Shown: in pieces, positions 11,860 to 29,139 of the stretch
Numbering within the stretch: the first letter of the stretch is position 1
How the letters are laid out: the number at the start of each line of letters is the position of its first letter
Assembly: GCA_964035545.1 (NCBI GenBank)
Contig: OZ037765.1
Coordinates: forward strand, 2,640,501-2,704,500
Reading direction: 5' to 3'
Length of the DNA: 64,000 nt
Source of the DNA: Bugula neritina
Lineage: Eukaryota; Bryozoa; Gymnolaemata; Cheilostomatida; Bugulidae
The notes under the pieces: generated by a model
What the model was told of the DNA's origin: nothing
Databases searched by the model: none
Seen by the model: only the letters and a program-made list of their open reading frames with translations
Translations under genes and position numbers: made by a program

Positions 11860-14800
11860 CTACATCCCTTTGTCCCAGATTTTACTCTCAGACTCTTCCG
11901 TTAATGGAAGCGGTTTGCTTACTGCTGAAATGTTTTCACCACATGGTCTAGAGATATTTAGACTCAGACTATTCTCATCAAAACTCTGCTGCCTTTCGGG
12001 CTCTTCTGGCAGCAAATTAGCATTATTCCCGGCAGAACTCTGCTGCCTTTCGGGCTTTTCTGGCGCCGGGCTTGTCATGCTCGTTTCCTCTATCATCACT
12101 GAATCAAAAATTCCATCAATAATATCTGGTTGGTTTGCAGCATTTGAACATATGTGCTGAGCTGAGTTAGATTGAAGCATGTTTCCTAAAAGGAAGAAAA
12201 TTCAACATCATGATGATAAAAAATCGCACAGTTTTATGAAATAGTAGTGTACCTGTTGTAATAATACATTGCAAAATAATGATATTTATTTTATGTTGCC
12301 TAATTTACAGCAGCTAGATTTAGTATAGTGTTAAACTAATCTGATGAAATCAACTTTTTAAATATTTAGTCAAAAATAAAAGTATATTCTTTTAAACTAA
12401 TTGATTCATGAATCATTAAGCAAAAATTTTGCACATTTAAATGGCGCTTGCATTGTTAAACTAGATTTACCTTTGTGAGAACTAGTCTTCTCGCCCTTAT
12501 TCTTGAGATGAAATGCTTTGTACATAATAACTCCTGCTAATACTAACAAAACAATGACGAGCAAAAAGCAAAATATGAGAAGCTTTGGTATAGCAGCGTC
12601 TCCATTATTTCTCTGATTGCTTTGCAAAGAATTTTCTTTCAAATCTCTACAAACTGCTAAAGAGCAGTCACTGGGAGAACAGAAAGACCGCTGTAAGGCG
12701 CCATTTTTGTAATACGACGGAGATACTAGAGATTTCAAGACTCCATCGGACACCTGGTAAACTTGACGGTAAGTTACTGTTGGCGTTTCACCAGATTGTA
12801 CAAGGTTATACAACTCGTAATTTATCTGCCCTTCTCCTGAAGGAAGAAATGGCGAGTACAATTTGGCATGACTGCCTGCCTTTACTGGGACTTTTGTTTC
12901 TTTCAAAAGGCGAACGAATGTTGCTTTACCTTCATCTGTAGTAAAAAGTTTAGCACAGTCTGTCATATTCGAACAGAACTGTTCTCCGTATTTTGCCTCA
13001 CGAATAGCATATGCAGTGGAAAGTCCAGCTGTCATAATATGTTTTGCTTTCCCACCTTCAAGCTCATTACCATCAAAAACCTCTGTCAGTGAGTTGTATG
13101 GTGGAATACACGGCTCACTGCTAGGATAATTTTTCTCAATTCTACAATTGAATGTCTTTTGCCAGAAGTTAATAAAGTAGGGATCTTTTCTACGAGTGTC
13201 TGGTGACTGTCTTTCTATAAACTTTCTGAACTGATTTATGTTACTACTGTCTGTCCAATTATAAACATTCTGAGCTAACGATATGGAGATGGTGCCTTGA
13301 AACAAATTACTTGTGCGTTTGATTATTTCCTTGTTGTTACTCCACGTATCACTAGCAATAAAAATGTTCCCTCGAATGCCCCAACTTGTATCAATTGTTT
13401 GGATAGATTCTAAAATGGAATATAGCTTGGATTGTTCTGCAAATAATATCAGTGGCCTGGGGAGTGCGTTATCTGCCCCTTTTGACTTTAACTTAAAAGC
13501 TAATCTCTTAGCAAAATCTTCATAAGCAATCTCTATTTTATGCGAAAAATCTATACAAATTCCTTGTTCAGCAGCGTATAGCTCTATTCCTTCGGCGCCT
13601 GTTTTACCATAGGCGGTGTCTGTATAAATAAGGCCAATTGAAGTCCAGTTACTCTTAACAGCTAACTCTATCATAAACTTTGCTTGAGCACTATCCTCTG
13701 GCACAGTTCTTAGAAATGAAGGGTTACGGTCTTTGTCAGTTAGAAGCGTGCTTGTACTCCCATATGATATCTGCTGTATTCCAAACGGAGCTAAAAATGA
13801 TTGAATGATCATTGAGATGTCACTAGACGTGTCTCCAATGAATACAACAATATGGTCAGGTGGGTAGACATGTTTAGTACCGTCACTTTCCAACAAATGT
13901 ATTTGGTTATCAGCTTGGAAAATACTACTCATTGTACTCAAGGTTAGCAGTTTAGCATAGCATGTGTCTAAATAGAGAGTGCTAAAATCTATGCCAGTAA
14001 TAGCTCTCATTTTTTCAACTGCATAGTAAAATGCTTGCATCCGAATGAAGAATGTTGAATCGATGTCGTCACGACATTTTGCAGAGTCATTTGTGCTTCC
14101 ATGAAGCGGTCCGGATCCAGCGATAATAAAGGTTGATGAATGTTTGATAAAAACATAAGGAGACCGCTTCACAATATGCTGACTTGGATATTGAACGCAC
14201 CGCGAGTTAATGTTTGGTAAAATGTTTTGAGAAGTCATGTTCCAGGATCGAGAATGCTCATTATCTTCGTAGGTGCCAATATGATGGTCTACATTTAAAT
14301 CATACAGTTCATATAAAGGTGAAGACACATATTCAAACTCATCGCCGGTCATTTGAAACCGCTTGAAGGAATCCTGATTATTGGTTGTAAATATTTTAGA
14401 GCTGTTGCGGATACTGTTGTGTAAGCGTGAGTAGAACAGTGCGTAGTTGCAGAGCAAGGAACACCCGGTGTCATTGCGTTGTGCTACTTCCTTAAAATTT
14501 GTGAGCAGCTCTACTACAGTTTGCATCACGTTAGTCGATTCTGCGTTGTTCCATAAACTTTCTTCCCCTTCTTGACAATACCTTTTGAATCTGTTCATCA
14601 TATTGTTGACAAACACTAAACCACTCTTTCTACCAGAGTACCGATCAGTCACATGCTTTACAAAACTTTGAGAAATTGGTGCTGTTGGAGTCAACACAGC
14701 AAGTATGTGGAGTTTAGACAACGCTTTTGGATATCTCGTCTTTCTGTCTTCGTTTATTGTCAATTTCTCAGAAGTCAAAAACAGTTTTGAAACAAATGCT

Positions 14801-17800
14801 GTATCATAGTTGATGTATTCTTGGCTCACCAATAGTTGAAAGTACATTTCAGCCATATTGGAACCTAAAAATCAAATAGAATGTAGTAAACATTTTAATG
14901 CGCATGCCCAATAACAAAGTATATTTACCTAATTGGCAAACAAAGACTTTAAAGTTAATTGACACAATCAAAATGTTTATAGACCTGCAACTTGATAGCC
15001 TCATTTCAGAGTTGCTACGGTCATGATTTCTAACTGTAAAAATCTTGATGACTGTGCTTAGATCTAATCACACAGCAAACAAAATAATTCCTTTCATTTA
15101 CTTTTTTGTATAATCCCAAATGACTATTTGTTTTATTACCACAAACACTGGAATAGGTTTGAAAACCAACTATAATGCATAATTCAAAATAGAGGAACAT
15201 ATGCTTAAAAGCAATTACTCATACAACTATAAACATTTCTAAAACGATATTTGTTTATAATAAAAATTAAAACAGCTGTTCACTAAGAAATATGAAATGA
15301 TTTTGATAAATTTAGCAATAGCCAAATTTCTGAACTGGGAGAGTAAAAAGCTGTAATCTAAAAGTGTACCAGTTTCGAGGTCTCCAAAGTAGATAGAGAC
15401 ATTTGCATGGTGTTTGGCAATATCTTTTGCCACAACTCTGTAGTACGACTGAGGGTCAGCTGGATTTGTCTGAACTTTGAACTTTTCTGCAAAGCATATG
15501 CCTCGCTCATTTCCGTATTCTTCAATCGCTGCTGCTCCTTGAACACCAACGTCGTCATCAGAGTAAAGGAGCAAGATGTAAGACCAACCTTGCTTTATGG
15601 CTGCATCAACTAGAGCCTAAAATAGCAAACATACTATATAAATACATTAAGAATCTTGAACTCAAACCTACACACCCTAGTTGAAGCTCAAGACTGAAAT
15701 AATATTAAATTTCTCCAAACAGCAAACTACTCCAAGCTGAATTTATATAATAAACCATAAATCTACCTTACATATATATAACAGTTAGGCATAAAAATTT
15801 GCAACTCTCTGCTTAAATTTAAAATAGTACAGATTTTTGTACCCTACAGATTGGTTTAAACCATGCTTTATGTTTAAGCTTGCATGCAATGTTTTTACAA
15901 CCAACAGTACCAAACACCTGCACACACCTGGCCTTTGGTGATATCAGAAGGAACTGTTCTAAACACTGTGCTGTACTTGCTCGTGTCTGTCAATCCTGCA
16001 AGTGTTGCTGTGGGTGACAAGATGGGAATTCTTGTGTTATTAAGAAATTGGCCAACTGCCACAACATTACTATTCTCAAGGGGTCCAACAAAACCTTCAA
16101 TAAATAAATAAAAGTCATTTATTTGAATTAAAGAATGAAATAGATGATATACTGCAAACTTTTAGCATTTCATTAACATAAGAGATTTGCCAATATATCA
16201 ATGTTAGGTGAGTTTAGCATTACTATTTAAGCTTTTACTAAACAAATATTACTGAAATCAAAATGGTGGTTACTATAACATTAAAGTACCAAAACTTTTT
16301 ACTATATAGGTATACATGAAATCTAGAAGTCAGCGAAGTTATGTAAAATTTATTAATAAAATTTTCAACAAATTCAAGGTTGAAATCTAAATACCAAACT
16401 TCATAAAAACTAAACTAAAAAAGTTGCTAAGAAATGATGAAAAATTAAATAGAAAGCAGGATGTTTGGAAACCACGGTGCTATATTAATTATCACATCAT
16501 TGTTTATGTAGTGTTGAGTTTACCCAGCGGCCCAGTGGTGTGATGGTTAGCACACTTGCTTGCAAGCCAGAGGTCTAGGGTTCGATTCTCAGTGGGAGTA
16601 ATTATTTTTTAGTTTAAATTGTGCAATCACAGGGTATATTGCTTCTTCTTAGAATCCTTAGCTTACTGTACAGTATTTACTTAGTCAATACCTCTAATAT
16701 AGCTACAGCTCTATAACTGTGATGAAAATCAGAAATTCGATTCCTAATTGTTGATTATTAGTAAAGTCTACCTGATTCCTACTTAAACATGATGGTAAAC
16801 ACCTTTATTTGAAGATGTAGCTGAGAACGGGGAACTTAAATTGTCCCTGTAGTGTTGACTCTACTCAGTGGTCGCAGTGATGTAATGGTTAGTGTGCCTG
16901 CTTGCAAACCAGAGGTCTGAGGTTCGAATCCTACTTGAGGCAAAAGTTTTTATAACCTCTATTACTAACTTGTGGCATTTACATCACAATTTTGCACAGA
17001 AGCTTTTCAGCCAAACCATCTATTACACCAGCTATCATGAGTAGATGTTTAGTGATTTATTAGAGCAGAAGCTCTGTATAAGGCAGCAACCAGCGCCATT
17101 TCAGTGTTGTGTATCAACATGAATGATGTTGATGCAGAAACGAGATTCATTATCGCAGTATATAGCAATGGAGTAATATTATATTTTCCACTGACACATA
17201 CCTAACTTAAATAGCTGAGATTGTAATAATGTAGAGTATATTCCTTTAGCAAGTAACAACCTGGTGTTACAGGATTGAGAGTTTGAAAGTTATAGCTTCC
17301 AGTAATGTTTCCGCTCGCTCATATAATAAACAAAATGGCAGACAATGTAATAATACAGAGTATTAGTACCTAGTAGTAGAGAGTTGTCTACTTCTACATC
17401 TGATGAATGTAAGCATTGCTCCGTCTCAGCGCTATTCCATATTGTGGCAGGCAAGTGTTGGGCGGCGGACCTTATAGCCATACTTTGGTTGTTGGTTTGA
17501 ATGCCAAAAAATTCAATACCTACAATCAACCATTCTTTTTAGGATAGAGTGAATATGAATGAGAAAATGTTTTATTCAGTGTTATTTAGAGTCTATTCAA
17601 GTCTAACTAATTTCTTTTAGTATTTATAGCCAGATAACTTGCATGCATGACTTTGATTCAGTAGTAATACTACATGTGTTATGTAGTAGTACTAGTATTA
17701 GTAGGCCTTATAGTAAGTTCCACTGCTCTTAATATACATTAACTATATAATAGTTACAATGTTAAAGTAAAAATATACATATTTGGCATATATTATATCA

Positions 17801-18958
17801 TAGAAAAAATAGGAAACTTAAAATATCACAATTTTGTTATTCAAATAAGTTTGGATCATTTTGAAAATAAAAACTTATAAAATACAGTCTCATGGCTGGT
17901 ATTCTGTAAATCTATGAAGTGTTTTCAAAAGCATCTACTAATAACATAGTAGTGATGTCATATATAATGACTGCCTTAAGATTTGGTATATGTAATATAT
18001 TATATAATATATATGTATGAATAACAGACATAAATTAAATTATATAGAGTACAGTATGAATTGCCAAACAGCATGATAGATGATGCATTGAAAGAAATTA
18101 TTGATGAATTAATTTTATAACTAGATAAAAGTTCAAGGCTAGACTGTGATCTAGGAATGGGTTTACAAAATATTAAATAAAACACATATGCAATCAACGA
18201 TTAATAACCCCAAGCCAAGTGAAAGTAGAGTTGACATGAGCTCTACTGCAATGACGTCTGCTACTGCAGAAGATGATGCAATGACGTCTGCTACTGCAGA
18301 AGATGAGTTCTGATGCAATGACGTCTGCTACTGCAGAAGATGATGCAGTGACGTCTGCTACTGCAGAAGATGATGCAGTGACGTCTGCTAATGTATCATG
18401 ACTCACCGTAAGTGATGCCAGGCACTGCCAGCTCTGTCTGGTTACTATTGACTAAACTCAAGACATACTCTGCTGCCAGAGCTAGAGCCAGCGCTGAGGG
18501 ATTCACGTCAGCTGATGGTGCGCAGGTTTCTGTTGGGTCCAACTCTAGTAAAGCTACTAAATGAACTTTCTTTGAACCAAAATCTGAAAGTTATAAACAA
18601 AATTATTACAGCGAGTACAAGCTTCTTCATTATAGGTGCATTATAAGCTCAGCTAACTTCTTGAAGTAAAAACTTTAAGGGGAAAATTAGCTCAGTTACA
18701 TTATTTCTAAAACTGAAGCCTAAGCTGGTTTATAGAGCATGATGAAAACTAATACACATGCTCTTCAAACCTCAAACCAAGTTACATTGCCTAAAAGATG
18801 GACTTTACTATAACACTTGCCATGCTTGATTTATTTGTACCGTGAAGCAAGTTTATAGCAATTATGTGTATAATCTCACCTGTACACGATCCATTCACTG
18901 CTTGCAGGGAACTGACCAAAGTGATGAGATGGATAACTGAGCAAATGAATTTCTCCAT
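11860..18958 (-). CDS. Double Venus-flytrap single-pass receptor, paralog B (complete)
   Basis: Exons (minus): 18958-18880, 18583-18407, 17519-17370, 16094-15928, 15616-15370, 14864-12471 and 12185-11860 (TAG). Together they make 3540 nt = 1179 aa plus stop. Exons 2, 4 and 5 match paralog A in length (177, 167, 247 nt) and all phases agree, so the two arose by tandem duplication. Order: signal peptide (1-22), first flytrap (~28-500), second flytrap (~515-1000) with GDTSS, ISYGSTSTLLTDK, VPEDSAQA, TAYGKTG and ASDTW, one membrane helix at ~1032-1056, then a 123-residue tail. The tail has a duplicated EKPERQQS/EEPERQQS motif and no recognisable enzyme domain. The first flytrap has lost the mGluR ligand tyrosine (DDDVGVQG where A has NEYGRSS). 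The 3' splice site of exon 4 (TTGAAG) is weak. The gene lies head-to-tail with paralog A, whose start is 2.3 kb away. Signalling partner unknown; a co-receptor or ligand-binding subunit is possible. Confidence 0.87.
16524..16600 (+). mobile_element. tRNA-derived SINE-like head
   Basis: Same family as the copy at 10301-10380: GTGTGATGGTTAGCACAC, then CTTGCTTGCAAGCCAGAGG, then B box GGGTTCGATTCTC. It lies in receptor B intron 3. Similarity to the next copy begins ~20 bp upstream (GTAGTGTTGA), so the element is longer than the tRNA-like part. Confidence 0.6.
16862..16945 (+). mobile_element. tRNA-derived SINE-like head
   Basis: Third copy of the family: GATGTAATGGTTAGTGTGCC, TGCTTGCAAACCAGAGGTC, B box GAGGTTCGAATCC, then a GGCAAAAG end. 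It lies 340 bp downstream of the second copy in the same orientation in the same intron. Confidence 0.6.
18246..18392. repeat. 30-bp minisatellite next to receptor B exon 2 donor
   Basis: About five units of the same 30-bp sequence as 8535-8665. The spacing to the exon 2 donor is identical and the intervening bases are the same (ATGTATCATGACTCACC). Confidence 0.9.
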
Positions 18959-19827
18959 ACTGAGCTACTTTCAGCTTGTAGTAGCTGCTATATTATAGTA
19001 ATGCTGGAGAAAATGTAGATGTTGAATCCAGAGTGAGCAATGAAGCAAATAATAAAGCTTGTAGTCTCATGTTAAAGAGGAAGTAAAGTAGATGAAGCAT
19101 TAACATATATAGAATTTCGAAATACCTTTGCAGCAAGCTTGCAGTCTGCAAACAAACATGTGACTACTGGTTTTTTTGGGGAACTACAATAACAATCATA
19201 TAGCCAGTTTCAGGTTTTGCATCAACAGATGTAATTTTGCATAAGATTGCATGGTGTTGGTATATTATGTATTACCAGTTTTTTTATTAATGTTTTTAGA
19301 CTATGTTCCATCAACACATGTATCATCAGTTTATATTAATATTTAAGGCTTTCGAAGAGCTGGCACAACTCTACCTATTGTGTTTGTATCATAAAAATTA
19401 GCTTAATAGAAATACTATCAGCTCAAATAATTTAATGGAGCAAAACTAAGCAAAATGCATTTCTTTCGAGAGCTTTGGCCACCATGTATTTATATTAACA
19501 TATGCTGACAAATCATAATTTACATTCAAATTTACAAAAAGCATTACATCAATTCCGTAATGAAAAGAAAAATAATTACAAAATTTAGGGCAGTGAAATT
19601 AATTGTTTAATAAATATGCCAACTTGTAATACCAGGTAAAAACATGACCAGAGGTAAAAGTAAACAAATGTTATATACACAGGAATATTCAAATGTTTGC
19701 ACATAGTGTGAGGTTAGATTATACAAAATATAACATGAATAAATAAGACAACAAAATTTGGTATCTCGTGAATTTATACATTCAATACATGCACTGGTAG
19801 ATTCTTCTCACTGGCCTAAAATACAAG
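18959..19827. other. Intergenic region, receptor B start to HDAC3 end
   Basis: 870 bp that must include the receptor B promoter and the HDAC3 3' UTR. No other feature seen. Confidence 0.6.
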
Positions 19828-26865
<7,038 letters not shown>

Positions 26866-27789
26866 TTACTATTCTTTATGTTGACTTCTTCCAGAGCTGA
26901 TGACCGATTCACTACCAGGAAATAACGTTGCTAACACTGTAACACAAAAAACACAAATGGTAACCTGGATTTACTTGAGAATAACTGAGTTACTAGCCGA
27001 GTCTTAGTATTTAATTAAGTGTTTCAGATTATCTGAAGGGGAAGCTATTACATTCAATTGTCTCAGTGTGATACGCTAAATATAATTGACAGTTGCAAGG
27101 AATATTACAATAATTCAAATAATGCACTACAGATAACTTTTCAACACTTGGTGGTTTGGCAATCTACAATTTTTCTCTGATTAGTAGAACAAGTGAAAAA
27201 TTTAATAATATAAAACTAAGAGTAATAAAATACTGATTAAACCCTAATCAGTTCATGGAGGTTATATCTAGTCATTCCCAACCCACTGGAAGTACTCAAA
27301 GAGATAACGATGATTCAGAAAAATTTTTAATGGAGTGCCCAAACTTGTAGGTAATTAGAAAAATTAATATTTGGTTACACAGTTGGTGCCACAACCAGAA
27401 TCTTTGGTCAATTTCAACTGGTCTGAGTGCTTACTGAGTTAGAATAATAATGTGGTGGTCACTGTTAATTTATGATTTGATACAAATTAATCTCATTACT
27501 AGTGGTGATGATAACTTCACACAACTAGGTAATTTCTTTCTAGCCACCACTTTTTTCAAGCTGAGAAAACTGAAAACCCTAACTCAAAAACTTAATTGCA
27601 TTTGCAGTTGATGAACAAGCTTAAACTACTGGTACTAATACTACCAGTGGATCTGACATGCCATAGGCATATGCAAAATAATTATAGGTATTGGAATTTG
27701 CCATGCCAGATTTAGTGGTACTAGCAGCTTAGTTTCAATAACATTATCACTAAGATTAACTGAAACTCAAACTAATCTACTAAATTTAG

Positions 27790-28150
27790 AACTAATAATA
27801 GTAATGGGTCATAGTCATACTCATAGCAATGCTACCAGTACCAGTAGACGTAGTTGAGAACTAGAAGTAGGACTATTGTAACTACAGAATGCTATCAAAA
27901 AAAGCCAATAACTTAAACTAATTACTTATAAAGTTAAATTAAAGTAATTAAATGTAACAGCAATGGCCAATACGGATACCAATACTAATAGTAATAGTAA
28001 TACTCATACTGATTGACTGCTGATGCACTAACTCTAAGTGATAAGTCTAACACAAACAGTAGCACTAACAGTTATAGTGTGAGTGATGCTGATGTCATAC
28101 TCGTAGTGATACTCATACTGATAGTGACTACGCTAATCTTACTCGTACAC
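27790..28150. repeat. Cryptically simple AGT/ACT-rich sequence
   Basis: Dense, irregular mixtures of TAGTAATAG, ACTCATACTGATAG and similar words without a fixed period, between HDAC3 and NCAPG. The same texture recurs at 39580-40145, 43680-44180 and 50270-51250. Confidence 0.6.
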
Positions 28151-28568
28151 CTGTATTTATATAAGCTTATACTCAACTTATAGTTAGATTCAGTATTCTG
28201 TTGTCGTTGAACTTAAAGTTAATGATTTTGATTTAGTTTTACTTTTTAGTTTTTATCAAATAATTATTTTTTTTTACTAAAAATAAATTACTAAATTAGC
28301 ATTAAAACTAGATTTAGTATAAGTAAATTGTTTACAACTGAAATATAAAAGTAAAACTTGAACAATCATTTAATTTCATGTTGAAATTGTAAAACTAAAA
28401 GCTTTACAATTTCAATTTGAAACTGAAAGTAAAACTTAAACACTAACTCTTAGAGTTACTGTTAGCAACCACTTCAATGCAGTATTTATATCTTAATTTA
28501 TGGTTTGAGTGTTGTAGCATTTTATTCTTAAACTGTTACAAGTCAGCTTTAGTAGCATATTAATATAT

Positions 28569-28574
28569 TTTATT
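28569..28574 (-). terminator. Polyadenylation signal after the orphan exon
   Basis: AATAAA on the minus strand, 32 nt past the TAA at 28606. Confidence 0.5.
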
Positions 28575-28605
28575 GAAGAAGCTTCAACGCGAATGAGCAT
28601 TATAA

Positions 28606-28704
28606 TTATATAGATTTAGCAAGAAACTTGGTTTTGAAGGGGTGAACTTCGATTTTTACCTCCTCATCGAAGCACACGAGTTCTCCATTATTCGGGTCGG
28701 AAAA
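28606..28704 (-). CDS. Orphan terminal coding exon
   Basis: On the minus strand a strong 3' splice site (AGTTTTTCTAATACAG ending at 28705) opens a 32-codon frame, FSDPNNGELVCFDEE then VKIEVHPFKTKFLAKSI, ending in TAA. An AATAAA signal sits 32 nt past the stop (28574-28569). The stretch is visibly richer in G, C and CpG than its surroundings. Splice site, open frame, stop and polyadenylation signal together look like a genuine last exon entered in phase 0. No partner exon is obvious nearby. Candidates are an alternative last exon of NCAPG (exons 8, 9, 10 and 14 end in phase 0) or the end of a gene whose other exons I missed. A GT at 28659 could alternatively make it a 45-nt internal or 5'-UTR exon of HDAC3. 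I do not recognise the peptide. Confidence 0.4.
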   Translation of the reverse strand, partial: FSDPNNGELVCFDEEVKIEVHPFKTKFLAKSI

Positions 28705-29048
28705 CTGTATTAGAAAAACTATTGAGTAATAGACAGAAAAATATAGAGAAAACAACTTCTATTTAAAAGAAACCCTTCCAACATAAAACTGAAAATTCAT
28801 TATACAGTTACAGGCACTACATGCTTGCTATTGAGCATAGCCAAGTCTTATTTATTAGCTGTAGGTAAAAGTTATCATTGATTCAGTCATTATTTCGAAG
28901 CAACTTAAAAACTAATGCTTATACTAGGGGGTTGCTAATTATTAAAGAAATTTTAAATACAATCTCTCATGATAAATATATGTATTCGAATTCAAGAAAA
29001 AATTTTCAAGTGAAAAGTGTTAAAATATTATACAATAATGTATAACTC

Positions 29049-29054
29049 TTTAAT
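29049..29054 (-). terminator. Polyadenylation signal, NCAPG
   Basis: ATTAAA variant, 86 nt past the TAA at 29140. A canonical AATAAA lies further on at 28856-28851. Confidence 0.4.
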
Positions 29055-29139
29055 AAATGTACAGCTCAATTTACAGAAAGCTAAGAAGTGCATAAAAAAC
29101 AAAATAATTCAAGTAGTAAATTCAGTGTAGAACTTGTGC

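Larger units (their letters stand above)
26866..28605. other. Region upstream of HDAC3
   Basis: Expected HDAC3 promoter and 5' UTR. A weak 3' splice site (TTTCCTGGTAG, ~26925) could bound a UTR exon. The distal half is the simple AGT/ACT block. Confidence 0.5.

Noticed and set aside
12471-14864. Venus kinase receptor or class C GPCR
   Set aside because: In paralog B the complete C terminus is visible, with one membrane helix and no kinase or 7TM region; for paralog A this stays open.
16524-16600. Functional tRNA-Ala gene
   Set aside because: A and B boxes are present but the anticodon stem cannot pair.
18194-18406. Open frame on the minus strand beside receptor B exon 2
   Set aside because: Produced by the 30-bp minisatellite and intron sequence; the exon 2 donor interrupts it.
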